In this document: one piece after another, positions 27,374 to 35,623 of the stretch
Position numbering within the stretch: the first letter of the stretch is position 1
Layout of the letters: every line of letters starts with the position of its first letter
Assembly: GCF_009930815.1 (NCBI RefSeq)
Contig: NZ_CP022222.1
Coordinates: forward strand, 9,032,501-9,096,500
DNA: 64,000 nt
Source of the DNA: Bradyrhizobium sp. CCBAU 051011
GTDB lineage: Bacteria; Pseudomonadota; Alphaproteobacteria; Rhizobiales; Xanthobacteraceae
Reading direction: 5' to 3'
The notes under the pieces: model-generated
Databases searched by the model: none
Told to the model about the DNA's origin: nothing
What the model saw: only the letters and a program-made list of their open reading frames with translations
Translations under genes and position numbers: made by a program

Positions 27374-27823
27374 CTAGCCTTTGGAATTGAGCACGACCGG
27401 CGGCGGCACAGGCGGCGGTGGTGGTGGACGAACGGAGCCTTCGAGCTTCAAACGCTCCTCGACAACGGCAGGGCCCGGCTCCATCACGGTACAGCCCTTG
27501 TAGCGCTGCAGATCCGCCAGCGCGTCGAGCCGCCTGCGTTCGTCGATGAGCTGCTTGGGCGCGTCGAGCGGATAACGCTCGTAGCCGTAGCCCGCCAGTG
27601 GCCCCACGGCGAGCCAATATTCCAGCCGGGCGGCACGCCGCGCCGCATAACGGAAGGACGCCGCAATGCCGCTGCAGCTCATGGATTCATCGACCGGCAG
27701 GACGGCATAGGGCGGCGGCGGTTCGATGATCGGATAGGCATAGGTCACGCAGCCGGCCAGCGAGCAGGCCAGGCTCGACAGCAGCGAGAAACTCCTCAGA
27801 CAGGTTGCGGCTCGCTTCCTCAC
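27374..27823 (-). CDS. Proline-rich lipoprotein co-encoded with GspD
   Basis: 149 residues. The signal sequence ends LLSSLACSLAGCVTYAYP, with a lipobox LAGC, so the mature protein is lipidated. The middle has YAARRAARLEYWLAVGPLAG and LIDERRRLDALADLQRYKGC, and the tail is a proline run (SVRPPPPPPVPPP). The start ATG overlaps the gspD stop by four bases, so it is translated with gspD. I know no family for it. Position suggests a partner of the secretin, perhaps a pilotin-like factor (as GspS helps GspD reach the outer membrane), but that is inference with no sequence similarity seen. Confidence 0.75.
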   Translation of the reverse strand: MRKRAATCLRSFSLLSSLACSLAGCVTYAYPIIEPPPPYAVLPVDESMSCSGIAASFRYAARRAARLEYWLAVGPLAGYGYERYPLDAPKQLIDERRRLDALADLQRYKGCTVMEPGPAVVEERLKLEGSVRPPPPPPVPPPVVLNSKG

Positions 27824-30099
27824 TGTGACGTTATCCGCTGAAAGGTATTTGCCGGCGTACGCTCGCGCGACGTCGTATGCGGCATGTAGACATGCATCTT
27901 GCGTCTGTACTCTTCCGTCACGAGACGGCTTTCGGTGCCGTCGCGGACCACCTTGGGCGTGATCAGGATGACGAGTTCGGTCTTCTGGACCTGGTCGCCC
28001 CGGTTGGAGAACGCGGCGCCGAGCCCGGGGATGTCGCCGAGCAGCGGGATCTGGTTGCTGGTCTTGCTGGCCTGCTCCTGGATCATGCCGCCGAGCGCCA
28101 GCACCTCGCCGTCATTGACGACGACGGTGGTCTTGACGCGGCGCTGCTGGATGGTCGGCGAGTCGATGCCGGAAGACGTGGTCTTCACGACAGCGCTGAC
28201 TTCCTGCTCGATCTCGAGCTGCACCCTGCCGCTCTCGTTGATGCGCGGCGTCACCGAAAGGATCACGCCGGTGTCCTGCATCGTGATCGAATTGACGATC
28301 GCCGTTTGCGCCGTCACGACGCTGGTCGCAGTCTGCGTGGTAATGGGCACCTGATCGCCGATCTGCAAGCGGGCCGTCTTGTTGTCGAGAACCATCAGCG
28401 AGGGTGTCGAAATGACGTTGACGCGCGTCAGCGCGTTCAGTGCGCTGAGCGTCGACGCTATGCTGGCGGCGTTGACGGCATAGTTGAAGCCGGGGAAGAC
28501 GGATGCCACGCCGCCGGTCAGCGCGTTGGAGAATGAGGCGGTCGGTGTGCCCTTCTTCGATAGCTGCCATTGCACGCCATATTGCAGCTTGTCGTTAAGC
28601 GTCACTTCCGCAATGACGGCTTCGATCAGGACCTGGCTGGCGACGACATCCAGCCCCTGGATGACGCGAAGCACGCGCTGGTAATCCCGGTCATTGGCCA
28701 TGATGAGAAGCGAGTTTTTCGTTTCATCCGCCACGATCTTGAGCGGCGGTTCGCCGCCCGGCCCGTTGGAAGACGGAGACTGGTCCATCGGATCCTGCGC
28801 CACTGCATCCGGCTCGTTGTTCAGCGCGCGCTGCAGGCTCTGCAGATCATTGTTGCCGGGATTGACACCACCCCGGAGCAGCCCGGCTGCGGCGCCCTGA
28901 TCCATATCCGTCACCGAGCCGCCCGGTCCCGGCGGCCTGGCCGAGCTTCCGGAGAAGCTTGCCTGCTTCGATCGCGGTGAAACGCTGCGCGTCGGCTGCT
29001 TCACCACTTTCATTTCGTTCGAGAACATCGACTGCAGCACGCTGGCGAGTTCGGCGACGGGCCGGTTCTGCACCTGATAGACATGAAGCTGCCGCTCGGA
29101 GCCGGCGGCCTTGGCATCGAGCCGCCTGATCCAGGTCTGCGCCCGCGGCAGATAGCTCGGCTGCGACGTCACGACCAGTATGGCGCCAAGCCGGGTGTTG
29201 GCGATGAACCTCACGCGGCCCTTGAGCGGCCCTTCCTTTTCGGCGGCGAAGATCGCTTTCAACTCGTCGACCATTTTTTCCGGCTGGGAAGTTTTCACCG
29301 GGACCACAGCGAAGGACATGCCCTTCATGACATCGACATCGAATACCGAGATCGAGTCGAGCATGCTTTCGATTTCCGCCGGAGAGCCCTTCAGCGCGAG
29401 AATGTTGCGCTGGTCGTCGGCCTGCACGATCGCGCCTTTCGGCACCATCGGCTCGAGCACGCGGGCCACTTCGGTGGCGGAAACGTATTTCAAGGAAACC
29501 ACGCGAATGCCGTTGCCGGCGATGGCGCTATCGGCTGGACCGTCGCCGGTCGCGATCACGCCGGTGGCCGCCTGGTCGGCCGGCGCAATCCGATAGGTGC
29601 CGCGGCTTTGCACCAGCACCGCACCGATCGGCGCCAGCGCGGTCTGGAACATCTCCAGCGCCTCGGCCTTGCTGACCGGGCGCGTCGTCTGCACCGAAAT
29701 GACCCCGTCGACGCGGGGATCGACGACGTAGTTCACGCCGATCATGTCGCCGAGGACGGTCTTGGCGGCCTGCTGAAGCGGAACGCTCGCCAGGTTGAGA
29801 ACCACGTTCCCGTCGGCGCCGGCGGCCTTCCGCTTCGAATAGGTCCCGCCGATCATGCTGCCGCTGCCGCCATCCATGACGGCGACCGCCTGCGATGAGG
29901 GTGACGGAAGCGGCACGGCCCCGGTAGGACCGCCGGCCTGGGCATAGGTTTCTTCCAGAGACACCGGCTGTCCCGAAGTCAATCTGGGTTGCGACACCGT
30001 CGTCAGAGGCGTCGCGATGGGGGTGGTGCAGCCCGACACAACGAGTATTGCCGCCCAGCAGGCGGCAAATCTCGTCGCAAGGCTACGAGAAAACGACAA
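27820..30099 (-). CDS. gspD: Type II secretion outer-membrane secretin GspD
   Basis: 759 residues from a TTG at 30099 (GGGGG six bases before it). MSFSRSLATRFAACWAAILV followed by VSGCTTP is a lipoprotein-type signal (lipobox VSGC). Upstream ATGs at 30195 and 30315 would add unlikely sequence before it. N-domains follow: LNLASVPLQQAAKTVLGDMI (N0), then N1-N3 repeats such as RVVSLKYVSATEVARVLEPM. The C-domain has VQWQLSKKGTPTAS, the VPITTQTATS strand and VPLLG-type IPLLGDIPGLGAAFSNRGDQ, the secretin signature. A Gly/Ser/Pro-rich insert with SFSGSSARPPGPGGS lies in the N3 region. It forms the outer-membrane gate. Confidence 0.93.
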   Translation of the reverse strand: MSFSRSLATRFAACWAAILVVSGCTTPIATPLTTVSQPRLTSGQPVSLEETYAQAGGPTGAVPLPSPSSQAVAVMDGGSGSMIGGTYSKRKAAGADGNVVLNLASVPLQQAAKTVLGDMIGVNYVVDPRVDGVISVQTTRPVSKAEALEMFQTALAPIGAVLVQSRGTYRIAPADQAATGVIATGDGPADSAIAGNGIRVVSLKYVSATEVARVLEPMVPKGAIVQADDQRNILALKGSPAEIESMLDSISVFDVDVMKGMSFAVVPVKTSQPEKMVDELKAIFAAEKEGPLKGRVRFIANTRLGAILVVTSQPSYLPRAQTWIRRLDAKAAGSERQLHVYQVQNRPVAELASVLQSMFSNEMKVVKQPTRSVSPRSKQASFSGSSARPPGPGGSVTDMDQGAAAGLLRGGVNPGNNDLQSLQRALNNEPDAVAQDPMDQSPSSNGPGGEPPLKIVADETKNSLLIMANDRDYQRVLRVIQGLDVVASQVLIEAVIAEVTLNDKLQYGVQWQLSKKGTPTASFSNALTGGVASVFPGFNYAVNAASIASTLSALNALTRVNVISTPSLMVLDNKTARLQIGDQVPITTQTATSVVTAQTAIVNSITMQDTGVILSVTPRINESGRVQLEIEQEVSAVVKTTSSGIDSPTIQQRRVKTTVVVNDGEVLALGGMIQEQASKTSNQIPLLGDIPGLGAAFSNRGDQVQKTELVILITPKVVRDGTESRLVTEEYRRKMHVYMPHTTSRERTPANTFQRITSQ

Positions 30100-30589
30100 A
30101 GGAAAACCCCCAAACAAACTTCGCGCCCTGAAATAAATTGGCGCGTAAATAATCGGTAAAACATCATGGTTAATCGACAGTAAATCGGGGGCCATGCTGC
30201 GGGAGAGGCGCGAAGCTGCGACGCTTCCGAAAACAGCTTTGCGGCGAGAAAAATCAGGGGAGCGATGGGTCCGCTTCGGACCATTAAAATGTACCCAAGG
30301 TAGAGTGAATATCACCGATTTGACCTGGGCGAGCGCCGGCGGCGCTAGCTGGATCGGGACGAAGCTGCTACATTTAATTCCGGCTCTTGAGCCTGAATGT
30401 CAGGAATGACGGTATGACGAACCTTGTCGCAGCTCCCGTGAGCGAGACCTTCTCGATTGTTGGAACGTGCATCAACTGCACCGCTCCGGCCAGCCTTCTG
30501 GCGACGATAACCGTTATCGCCATCGGCGTTACACTGGCACTTCGCGCTGAGCATCGCAGCCGCGTCCCGCAGCACCTGAGCGATCAGCG
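30100..30589. other. Intergenic region upstream of gspD
   Basis: No convincing gene. An 81-codon frame at 30387-30632 plus overlaps the small minus-strand gene and lacks domain features. The bases next to gspD are AT-rich (AAATTGGCGCGTAAATAATC) and are the likely promoter region for gspD. Confidence 0.4.
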
Positions 30590-30790
30590 TCAAATGAGGT
30601 CGTCGGGCTCGTATTCGACAAACTTCTTGTAGATCCAGCGCCTGCCATCGTGCCGACGCCATACCTTGCCCCACAACAGCCGCCCGGTAATCGAGCGCCT
30701 GGGCACCATGACCGTCCAGAGATGCCAGGTGTCCGCCCACGCCCTCTCCGGGCTAAGCGACGTGCTCTGAAACAGATTGTAGCGGCTCAT
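30590..30790 (-). CDS. Small basic hypothetical protein
   Basis: 66 residues: MSRYNLFQSTSLSPERAWAD followed by TWHLWTVMVPRRSITGRLLW and GKVWRRHDGRRWIYKKFVEY. It is rich in Trp and Arg and has the look of a folded mini-domain rather than shadow sequence. From memory, short proteins of this kind recur in Bradyrhizobium, but I cannot name a function. It stands alone between gspD and rfbF. Confidence 0.55.
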   Translation of the reverse strand: MSRYNLFQSTSLSPERAWADTWHLWTVMVPRRSITGRLLWGKVWRRHDGRRWIYKKFVEYEPDDLI

Positions 30791-31276
30791 CGGACTAACT
30801 CCGGGACTAAAATGCTAGCCGCGCCGGCGCTGGCGACGGCGTGTTCACACCTCAATTTGTCTGGAACGAAGAGAAGCCACCGCGGCTGTAATGCATTCGA
30901 GTTTGCGCCGGAGCTCGCACACTTCCCGATATTTTTTCGCGAGATCCTCGGGTCGAGCCCGCGATTTACGCTTTGTGACAACCGTCTGTTGCGGGCGATT
31001 TCGCTTCATGCTTCATCATACCTTCGCCCGTGAACGGTTCAATTAAAGCCTCGGATTAAGCTAACCCATCAACCTTACTAGGCTGCGTTCAACCTCAACG
31101 CGCGTGGTCCCGGCAATCGATTTATGAGCCGTTGCCGCAACGGAACCCGTAAATTGACGGGCGAAATCAAATAAACCATTCTGTTACGAAATGACGGCAC
31201 GGCCTCGCGCCCCTTCCTCATTTCATGTAGTGATACCGGCAACCCTGTTAATCTCAACGAATTGAATGGCAAATTA
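30791..31276. other. Intergenic region with a possible degenerate repeat
   Basis: No gene is supported. Around 30940-30985 the minus strand can be read as VNRGLDPRIS, a phrase that is common in small spurious frames of Bradyrhizobium intergenic repeats, so this may be a worn repeat copy. The 200 bases before rfbF should contain its promoter. Confidence 0.35.
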
Positions 31277-32047
31277 ATGCGCGCTGTACTGCTGGCTGGC
31301 GGCCTAGGAACCCGGTTTGCCGAGGAAACCGACGTTCGCCCCAAGCCGATGATCGAAATCGGCGGCAAGCCGATCCTGTGGCACATCATGAAGATCTACT
31401 CTAGCCACGGCATCAACGACTTCATCATCTGCCTTGGCTACAAGGGCTACGTTATCAAGGAATATTTTTCGAACTACTTCCTGCATCAGTCGAACGTCAC
31501 GTTCGACCTTCGTGAAAACAGGATGGAGGTTCTGCAGAAGCACGCCGAGCCCTGGCGGGTGACGTTGATCGACACCGGCGAAGAAACCATGATCGGCGGC
31601 CGCATCAAGCGGATCCTGCCCTACATCGGCGATGACGATGCGTTCTGCCTGACCTACGGCGACGGCGTAGCCGATATCGACATCACCGAAAGCATCGCCT
31701 TCCATCGCCGCGAGGGGCGGCTTGCGACGGTGACCGGCACGCAGCCGCCCGGCCGCTTTGGCGCCATCAACCATCAGGGCCCCCGCGTTACCGGCTTCCA
31801 GGAAAAGCCGCGCGGCGACGGCAACTGGATCAATGGCGGCTTCTTCGTGCTGTCGCCCAAGGTCGGCGACTACATCGAAGGCGACGCCACCGTGTGGGAA
31901 AAGGAACCGATGACGAATCTGGCGAATGAAGGCCAGCTCAGCGTGTTCCTCCACGACGGGTTCTGGCACCCGATGGATACGCTGCGCGATAAGCGATATT
32001 TGGAAGACCTTTGGTCAAGCAATAAGGCTCCCTGGAAAAAATGGTAA
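31277..32047 (+). CDS. rfbF: Glucose-1-phosphate cytidylyltransferase RfbF
   Basis: 256 residues. MRAVLLAGGLGTRFAEETDV is the nucleotide-binding loop (GGxGTR) of sugar-phosphate nucleotidyltransferases. The next block, RPKPMIEIGGKPILWHIMKI, and TYGDGVADIDI (metal-binding Asp) with INGGFFVLSP match RfbF, which makes CDP-glucose from CTP and glucose-1-phosphate. EKEPMTNLANEGQLSVFLHD and GFWHPMDTLRDKRYLEDLW are the typical end. The ATG at 31277 is preferred over the TTG at 31262. It overlaps the next gene by seven bases and begins a four-gene sugar cassette. Confidence 0.92.
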   Translation: MRAVLLAGGLGTRFAEETDVRPKPMIEIGGKPILWHIMKIYSSHGINDFIICLGYKGYVIKEYFSNYFLHQSNVTFDLRENRMEVLQKHAEPWRVTLIDTGEETMIGGRIKRILPYIGDDDAFCLTYGDGVADIDITESIAFHRREGRLATVTGTQPPGRFGAINHQGPRVTGFQEKPRGDGNWINGGFFVLSPKVGDYIEGDATVWEKEPMTNLANEGQLSVFLHDGFWHPMDTLRDKRYLEDLWSSNKAPWKKW

Positions 32048-33105
32048 AGAAGAAAGATTCCATGCGTATTCTTATTACCGGTTCGATGGGCTATGTCGGC
32101 CCCATCCTGACGCGTCACCTCCGGCAGAAATTTCCAGACGCCGAATTGATCGGCTTCGATACCGCATTCTTTGCCCACAATCTTACCGGAACTGCCAGGC
32201 TGCCGGAGTCGCTGCTGGATCGTGTGCATTTCGGCGATATCCGTAACTTCCCACCGGAGCTGCTCGATGACGTCGACGTCGTCGTCCATCTGGCTGCGAT
32301 TTCCAACGATCCAATGGGCAAGGAATTCGAAGGCGTCACTGAAGCCATCAACGAAAAGGCCAGTGTCGCGCTTGCGCAGATGGCCGAGCAGCGCGGCGTC
32401 GGCCGCTTCGTGTTCGCCTCCAGCTGCAGTATTTACGGCGCGGCCGAAGGTCGCCCCAAACGCGAGAGCGATTCGCTCAATCCCCTCACCGCCTATGCAC
32501 GGTCCAAGGTTGCGATGGAAAATGCGCTTCGCGCCAGCAATGCGGGCGAGATGACGGTCACGTGCCTGAGGTTTGCGACCGCTTGCGGCATGTCGGACCG
32601 TCTGCGGCTCGATCTGGTCCTGAACGACTTTGTCGCGAGCGCGCTGGCGACCGGCGAGATCACCGTTCTGAGCGACGGCACGCCTTGGCGACCACTGATC
32701 GACGTGGCCGACATGGCCCGGGCCATTGAATGGGCAATCGGGCGCGATGCCAAGCAAGGCGGGCGGGTCCTCGTGGTCAACGCCGGCAGCAACAAGGGGA
32801 ATTATCAGGTCCGCGATCTGGCGGAGGTCGTGGCCGCGCAGTTGCCCGGCACAAGGGTGAGCATCAATACGGCGGCGCCGCCGGATTTGCGTTCCTATCA
32901 GGTTGATTTTTCGCTTTTTGCCGAACTGGCTCCGGCACATCTGCCTGCGGTCCCGCTCGCCCAGTCCGTCCGAAATCTCCATGCCGGACTGAACGGCATG
33001 AAGTTCTCGGACAAGGAATTCCGCACATCCTCGCTGATGCGACTGAAGACGCTCAAGGACCACATTGCAGTGGGTCGCCTGTCCGCCGATCTCCGCTGGC
33101 AGTAA
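32041..33105 (+). CDS. NAD-dependent epimerase/dehydratase (extended SDR)
   Basis: 354 residues (or 347 from an ATG at 32062). MRILITGSMGYVGPILTRHL has the GxxGxxG NAD-binding loop. VVVHLAAISNDPMGKEFEGV, FASSCSIYGAAEGRPKRESD and LTAYARSKVAMENAL give the Ser, Tyr and Lys of the SDR triad. Such enzymes epimerise, dehydrate or reduce nucleotide-linked sugars. In a cassette begun by rfbF the likely substrate is a CDP-sugar, but which reaction it performs is not clear. It lacks the features I would expect of a typical CDP-glucose 4,6-dehydratase. Confidence 0.85.
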   Translation: MVKKKDSMRILITGSMGYVGPILTRHLRQKFPDAELIGFDTAFFAHNLTGTARLPESLLDRVHFGDIRNFPPELLDDVDVVVHLAAISNDPMGKEFEGVTEAINEKASVALAQMAEQRGVGRFVFASSCSIYGAAEGRPKRESDSLNPLTAYARSKVAMENALRASNAGEMTVTCLRFATACGMSDRLRLDLVLNDFVASALATGEITVLSDGTPWRPLIDVADMARAIEWAIGRDAKQGGRVLVVNAGSNKGNYQVRDLAEVVAAQLPGTRVSINTAAPPDLRSYQVDFSLFAELAPAHLPAVPLAQSVRNLHAGLNGMKFSDKEFRTSSLMRLKTLKDHIAVGRLSADLRWQ

Positions 33106-33124
33106 TCCTCGAAAGGCTCACATC

Positions 33125-33691
33125 GTGAAGTTTCACCCTACGCCGCTTCATGGCGCCTACACGATCGAACTCGAAAAGCGCGGTGACGACCGGGGCTTTT
33201 TCGCGCGCTTCTTTTGTCAGAAGGAATTTGAAGCGGCCGGAGTGCCGATGTCGGTCGTTCAGATCAACAACTCTCTGAGCGCGAAAGCCGGCACCCTGCG
33301 CGGGATGCACTATCAACTGGCGCCAGCCGCGGAGATCAAGGTTGTGCGCTGTATTCGCGGCGCGCTCTACGACGCCATCGTCGATCTGCGGCCGGACTCC
33401 CCGACCTTCGGCAAATGGTTTGGCGTCGAGCTCACCGCGGAAAACCGGACGATGATTTTCGTTCCGCAGGGTTTTGCGCACGGCCTCATGACGCTCACCG
33501 ACGACACCGAAGCGTTCTATCTGGTAAACGCGTTCTACGCGCCCGAACAGGAACGCGGCCTGCGCTTCGATGATCCGCGGTTTGGCATTGAGTGGCCGCG
33601 GCAGCCCGTTGAAGTTTCGCCCAAGGACAGCAGCTGGCCGGACTTCGACCCTGTCTTCCATGGCATTGAAGCCTTGCGAGGCCTGACGTGA
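33125..33691 (+). CDS. dTDP-4-dehydrorhamnose 3,5-epimerase family protein
   Basis: 188 residues from a GTG at 33125 with GAAAGG upstream. It follows RmlC/RfbC: DDRGFFARFFCQKEFEAAGV, INNSLSAKAGTLRGMHYQ (with the catalytic His in RGMHYQ), LYDAIVDLRPDSPTFGKW, MIFVPQGFAHGLMTL and a YYP-like tail VNAFYAPEQERGLRFDD. The fold is a cupin jelly roll that moves protons at C3/C5 of 4-keto-6-deoxy sugars. The pairing with rfbF suggests a CDP- rather than dTDP-linked substrate. A 19-base gap separates it from the upstream SDR gene. Confidence 0.88.
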   Translation: MKFHPTPLHGAYTIELEKRGDDRGFFARFFCQKEFEAAGVPMSVVQINNSLSAKAGTLRGMHYQLAPAAEIKVVRCIRGALYDAIVDLRPDSPTFGKWFGVELTAENRTMIFVPQGFAHGLMTLTDDTEAFYLVNAFYAPEQERGLRFDDPRFGIEWPRQPVEVSPKDSSWPDFDPVFHGIEALRGLT

Positions 33692-34614
33692 GAATCCTTC
33701 TGACTGGAGGCAGCTCGTTCACCGGTCTGTGGTTTGCGCGCAGCCTAGCCGCAAAGGGCCATACCGTCGTCGCCACCCTCAGGGGCAGCGCCTATTCGGG
33801 GCTGCGCGGCAGTCGCGTTGCCGAGCTTCGCTGTATTGCCGAGGTCATCGAGGACTGTCCCATTGGCTCGGACCGCTTTCTCGATCTCGCTAGCACCGGC
33901 TCATGGGACCTGTTGTGCCAACATGCGGCTCAAACAGGCGACTACCGCAATCCGGACTTCGACGTCATCGGGGCCGTCGCTGACAACACGAAAAATCTTG
34001 TCACGGTCCTGAAGAAGATGCTGGATCGCGGCCCGGTGGCCGTTGTGCTCACCGGCTCGGTATTCGAGCAGGACGAGGGTGCGGGAGATGCGCCGCTCAG
34101 GGCTTTCTCGCCCTACGGACTGTCGAAGGGCCTCACCTGGCAACACTATCGCTTCCTGAGCGAGACCCTGAATTTCAATCTCGGAAAGTTCGTGATCGCG
34201 AACCCCATTGGCCCGTTCGAGGAGCCGCGGTTCTGCAACTATCTGATACGCTCCTGGTTCAAGGGCGAAGTGCCGGCGGTACGAACTCCCCTGTACGTGC
34301 GGGACAACATTCATGTTGATTTGCTGGCGCAAGCCTACGCGAGCTTTGCTGAGAGCGTGCCTCTGCGTCAGGGCATAACGAAGCTCAATCCGAGTTTCTA
34401 TGTCGAGAGCCAGGGCGCCTTCGCGCAGCGCTTCGCTACCGAGATGTCATCCCGCCTTGGGGTCCCCTGCCCCGTCACGTTGCTGCAGCAGCAGGAATTC
34501 ATCGAACCGATGGTCCGGATCAACACCGATCGGGTTGACGGGGCGGAATTCGACTGGAGCGAAGCATCGGCCTGGGACGCCGAGGCCGAATTCTACAAGC
34601 AGGGCGCAAGATAG
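33688..34614 (+). CDS. NAD(P)-dependent sugar reductase-like SDR
   Basis: 308 residues from a GTG at 33688 that overlaps the previous stop (GTGA). MRILLTGGSSFTGLWFARSL is a GxxxxTG-type loop of extended SDRs. VVLTGSVFEQDEGAG, then AFSPYGLSKGLTWQHYRFLS, gives Ser, Tyr and Lys. FVIANPIGPFEEPRFCNYLI is the substrate loop. Enzymes at this place in CDP-sugar cassettes reduce the C4 ketone (paratose/abequose synthase type), which I infer here. It ends the rfbF cassette. Confidence 0.8.
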   Translation: MRILLTGGSSFTGLWFARSLAAKGHTVVATLRGSAYSGLRGSRVAELRCIAEVIEDCPIGSDRFLDLASTGSWDLLCQHAAQTGDYRNPDFDVIGAVADNTKNLVTVLKKMLDRGPVAVVLTGSVFEQDEGAGDAPLRAFSPYGLSKGLTWQHYRFLSETLNFNLGKFVIANPIGPFEEPRFCNYLIRSWFKGEVPAVRTPLYVRDNIHVDLLAQAYASFAESVPLRQGITKLNPSFYVESQGAFAQRFATEMSSRLGVPCPVTLLQQQEFIEPMVRINTDRVDGAEFDWSEASAWDAEAEFYKQGAR

Positions 34615-34660
34615 TTACGGACGTCACGTTCGACCCGGCGATGACGTTGCAACGAACCTG

Positions 34661-34903
34661 TTACTTGCTCCGGCAGCTCTGCCGGCAGGTTTGGGCCTGG
34701 CTGTCACAGGCGCTCTGGCAGGGCGCACCAAGCGTGGTCGGGCAGACGCGCTTGCAGGCATCATTCTGGCTGGCGCAGTTGGCAAAGCAGGCGTCACTGG
34801 CAGCATCGGCCAGGCGCAATTTGCCGATCGAGACGTTGCCTTGGCCTGCGGTGGCGGTTCCAATCAGCAGCAGGGACAACGCTGCACAGAGTGCGAGCTT
34901 CAT
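34661..34903 (-). CDS. Small cysteine-rich secreted protein
   Basis: 80 residues from the ATG at 34903, with GGAGG five bases upstream. MKLALCAALSLLLIGTATAG is a signal peptide. The mature part has about eight Cys (ACFANCASQNDACKRVCP, then CQSACDSQAQTCRQSC) in repeating C..xxC spacings, like small disulfide-stabilised periplasmic proteins of rhizobia. Function unknown. It lies between the end of the rfb cassette and an H-NS-like gene on the same strand. Confidence 0.65.
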   Translation of the reverse strand: MKLALCAALSLLLIGTATAGQGNVSIGKLRLADAASDACFANCASQNDACKRVCPTTLGAPCQSACDSQAQTCRQSCRSK

Positions 34904-34945
34904 GGAGACCTCCGATGATCCGGCGTGCGCGGCCGCCAAAGACGC

Positions 34946-35323
34946 CTATGCGCGGCGGCGTCGAGAGCTTTCGCCGCTGCCCTCCGGCTTGCCAATCACG
35001 AATTCCTCGATCTTGTGACCGGTCTTGAGCGCGGCCGTAAGCCAGCGAGGCTGTTTTCCGCGACCCGACCACGTTTCGGAAGGCTCGTCCGGATTTCGAT
35101 ACTTCGGGAATACGCGAGGATACTTCCGGCGTTCGCGCGGCGCACCTCGCGCCTCCGCGGCTTCCGGCTGGCGCATTTCCTTCTCACGCCGAAGTTGTGC
35201 CAACCGTTTCTCAAGCTCGCGCTTTTCCGACGTCAATCGAACTGACAACACCTGACTGAGCTCCTCATGGAGCTGCCACAACTCGTCTACCGACATTCCA
35301 TCGAAATTTGGCTTCTTGTTCAT
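34946..35323 (-). CDS. H-NS family nucleoid protein
   Basis: About 125 residues. MSVDELWQLHEELSQVLSVR and the following charged segment (RELEKRLAQLRREKE) form the coiled-coil oligomerisation part. PKYRNPDEPSETWSGRGKQP then RWL is the DNA-binding block (YR.P....TW.GRG..P.W). Such proteins silence AT-rich and acquired DNA. The start may be at 35323 (MNKKPNF) or a GTG at 35341. Several intergenic regions in this window are AT-rich and could be targets; that is inference. Confidence 0.85.
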   Translation of the reverse strand: MNKKPNFDGMSVDELWQLHEELSQVLSVRLTSEKRELEKRLAQLRREKEMRQPEAAEARGAPRERRKYPRVFPKYRNPDEPSETWSGRGKQPRWLTAALKTGHKIEEFVIGKPEGSGESSRRRRA

Positions 35324-35623
35324 CCCACTCGAGACCATCACGATTCGGAATGAACTATAAATCCAGCGCTGGGCCTTTCCAGCAAAATTGTAGATTCGGT
35401 CGAAAATCTCCGCACAACGCGAATTTGCTGGGCGCCAAACCTAAGTGCTTCAAATACCTCTCAAATCGCGCTCTGGGCCGCGAACGTTGCTTAACATTTT
35501 CCTCAATTTTCGCAGGCGGAGCGATAGTCACTAGACCACAGGTAGCAAAGTTCCCTCCCCGCCATCAGGCGGAACCGGTCAGTCTTGGAGGGTCGCCAGC
35601 GAGCGGCAGCCACATCGCTTCGA

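Noticed and set aside
30787..30981. A 64-codon minus frame beginning MSQSVNRGLDPRIS
   Set aside because: This phrase is typical of spurious frames in rhizobial intergenic repeats; no ribosome-binding site or further domain.
31870..33063. A 397-codon minus-strand frame opposite the rfbF-SDR genes
   Set aside because: No start signal or domain; the plus-strand SDR has complete motifs.
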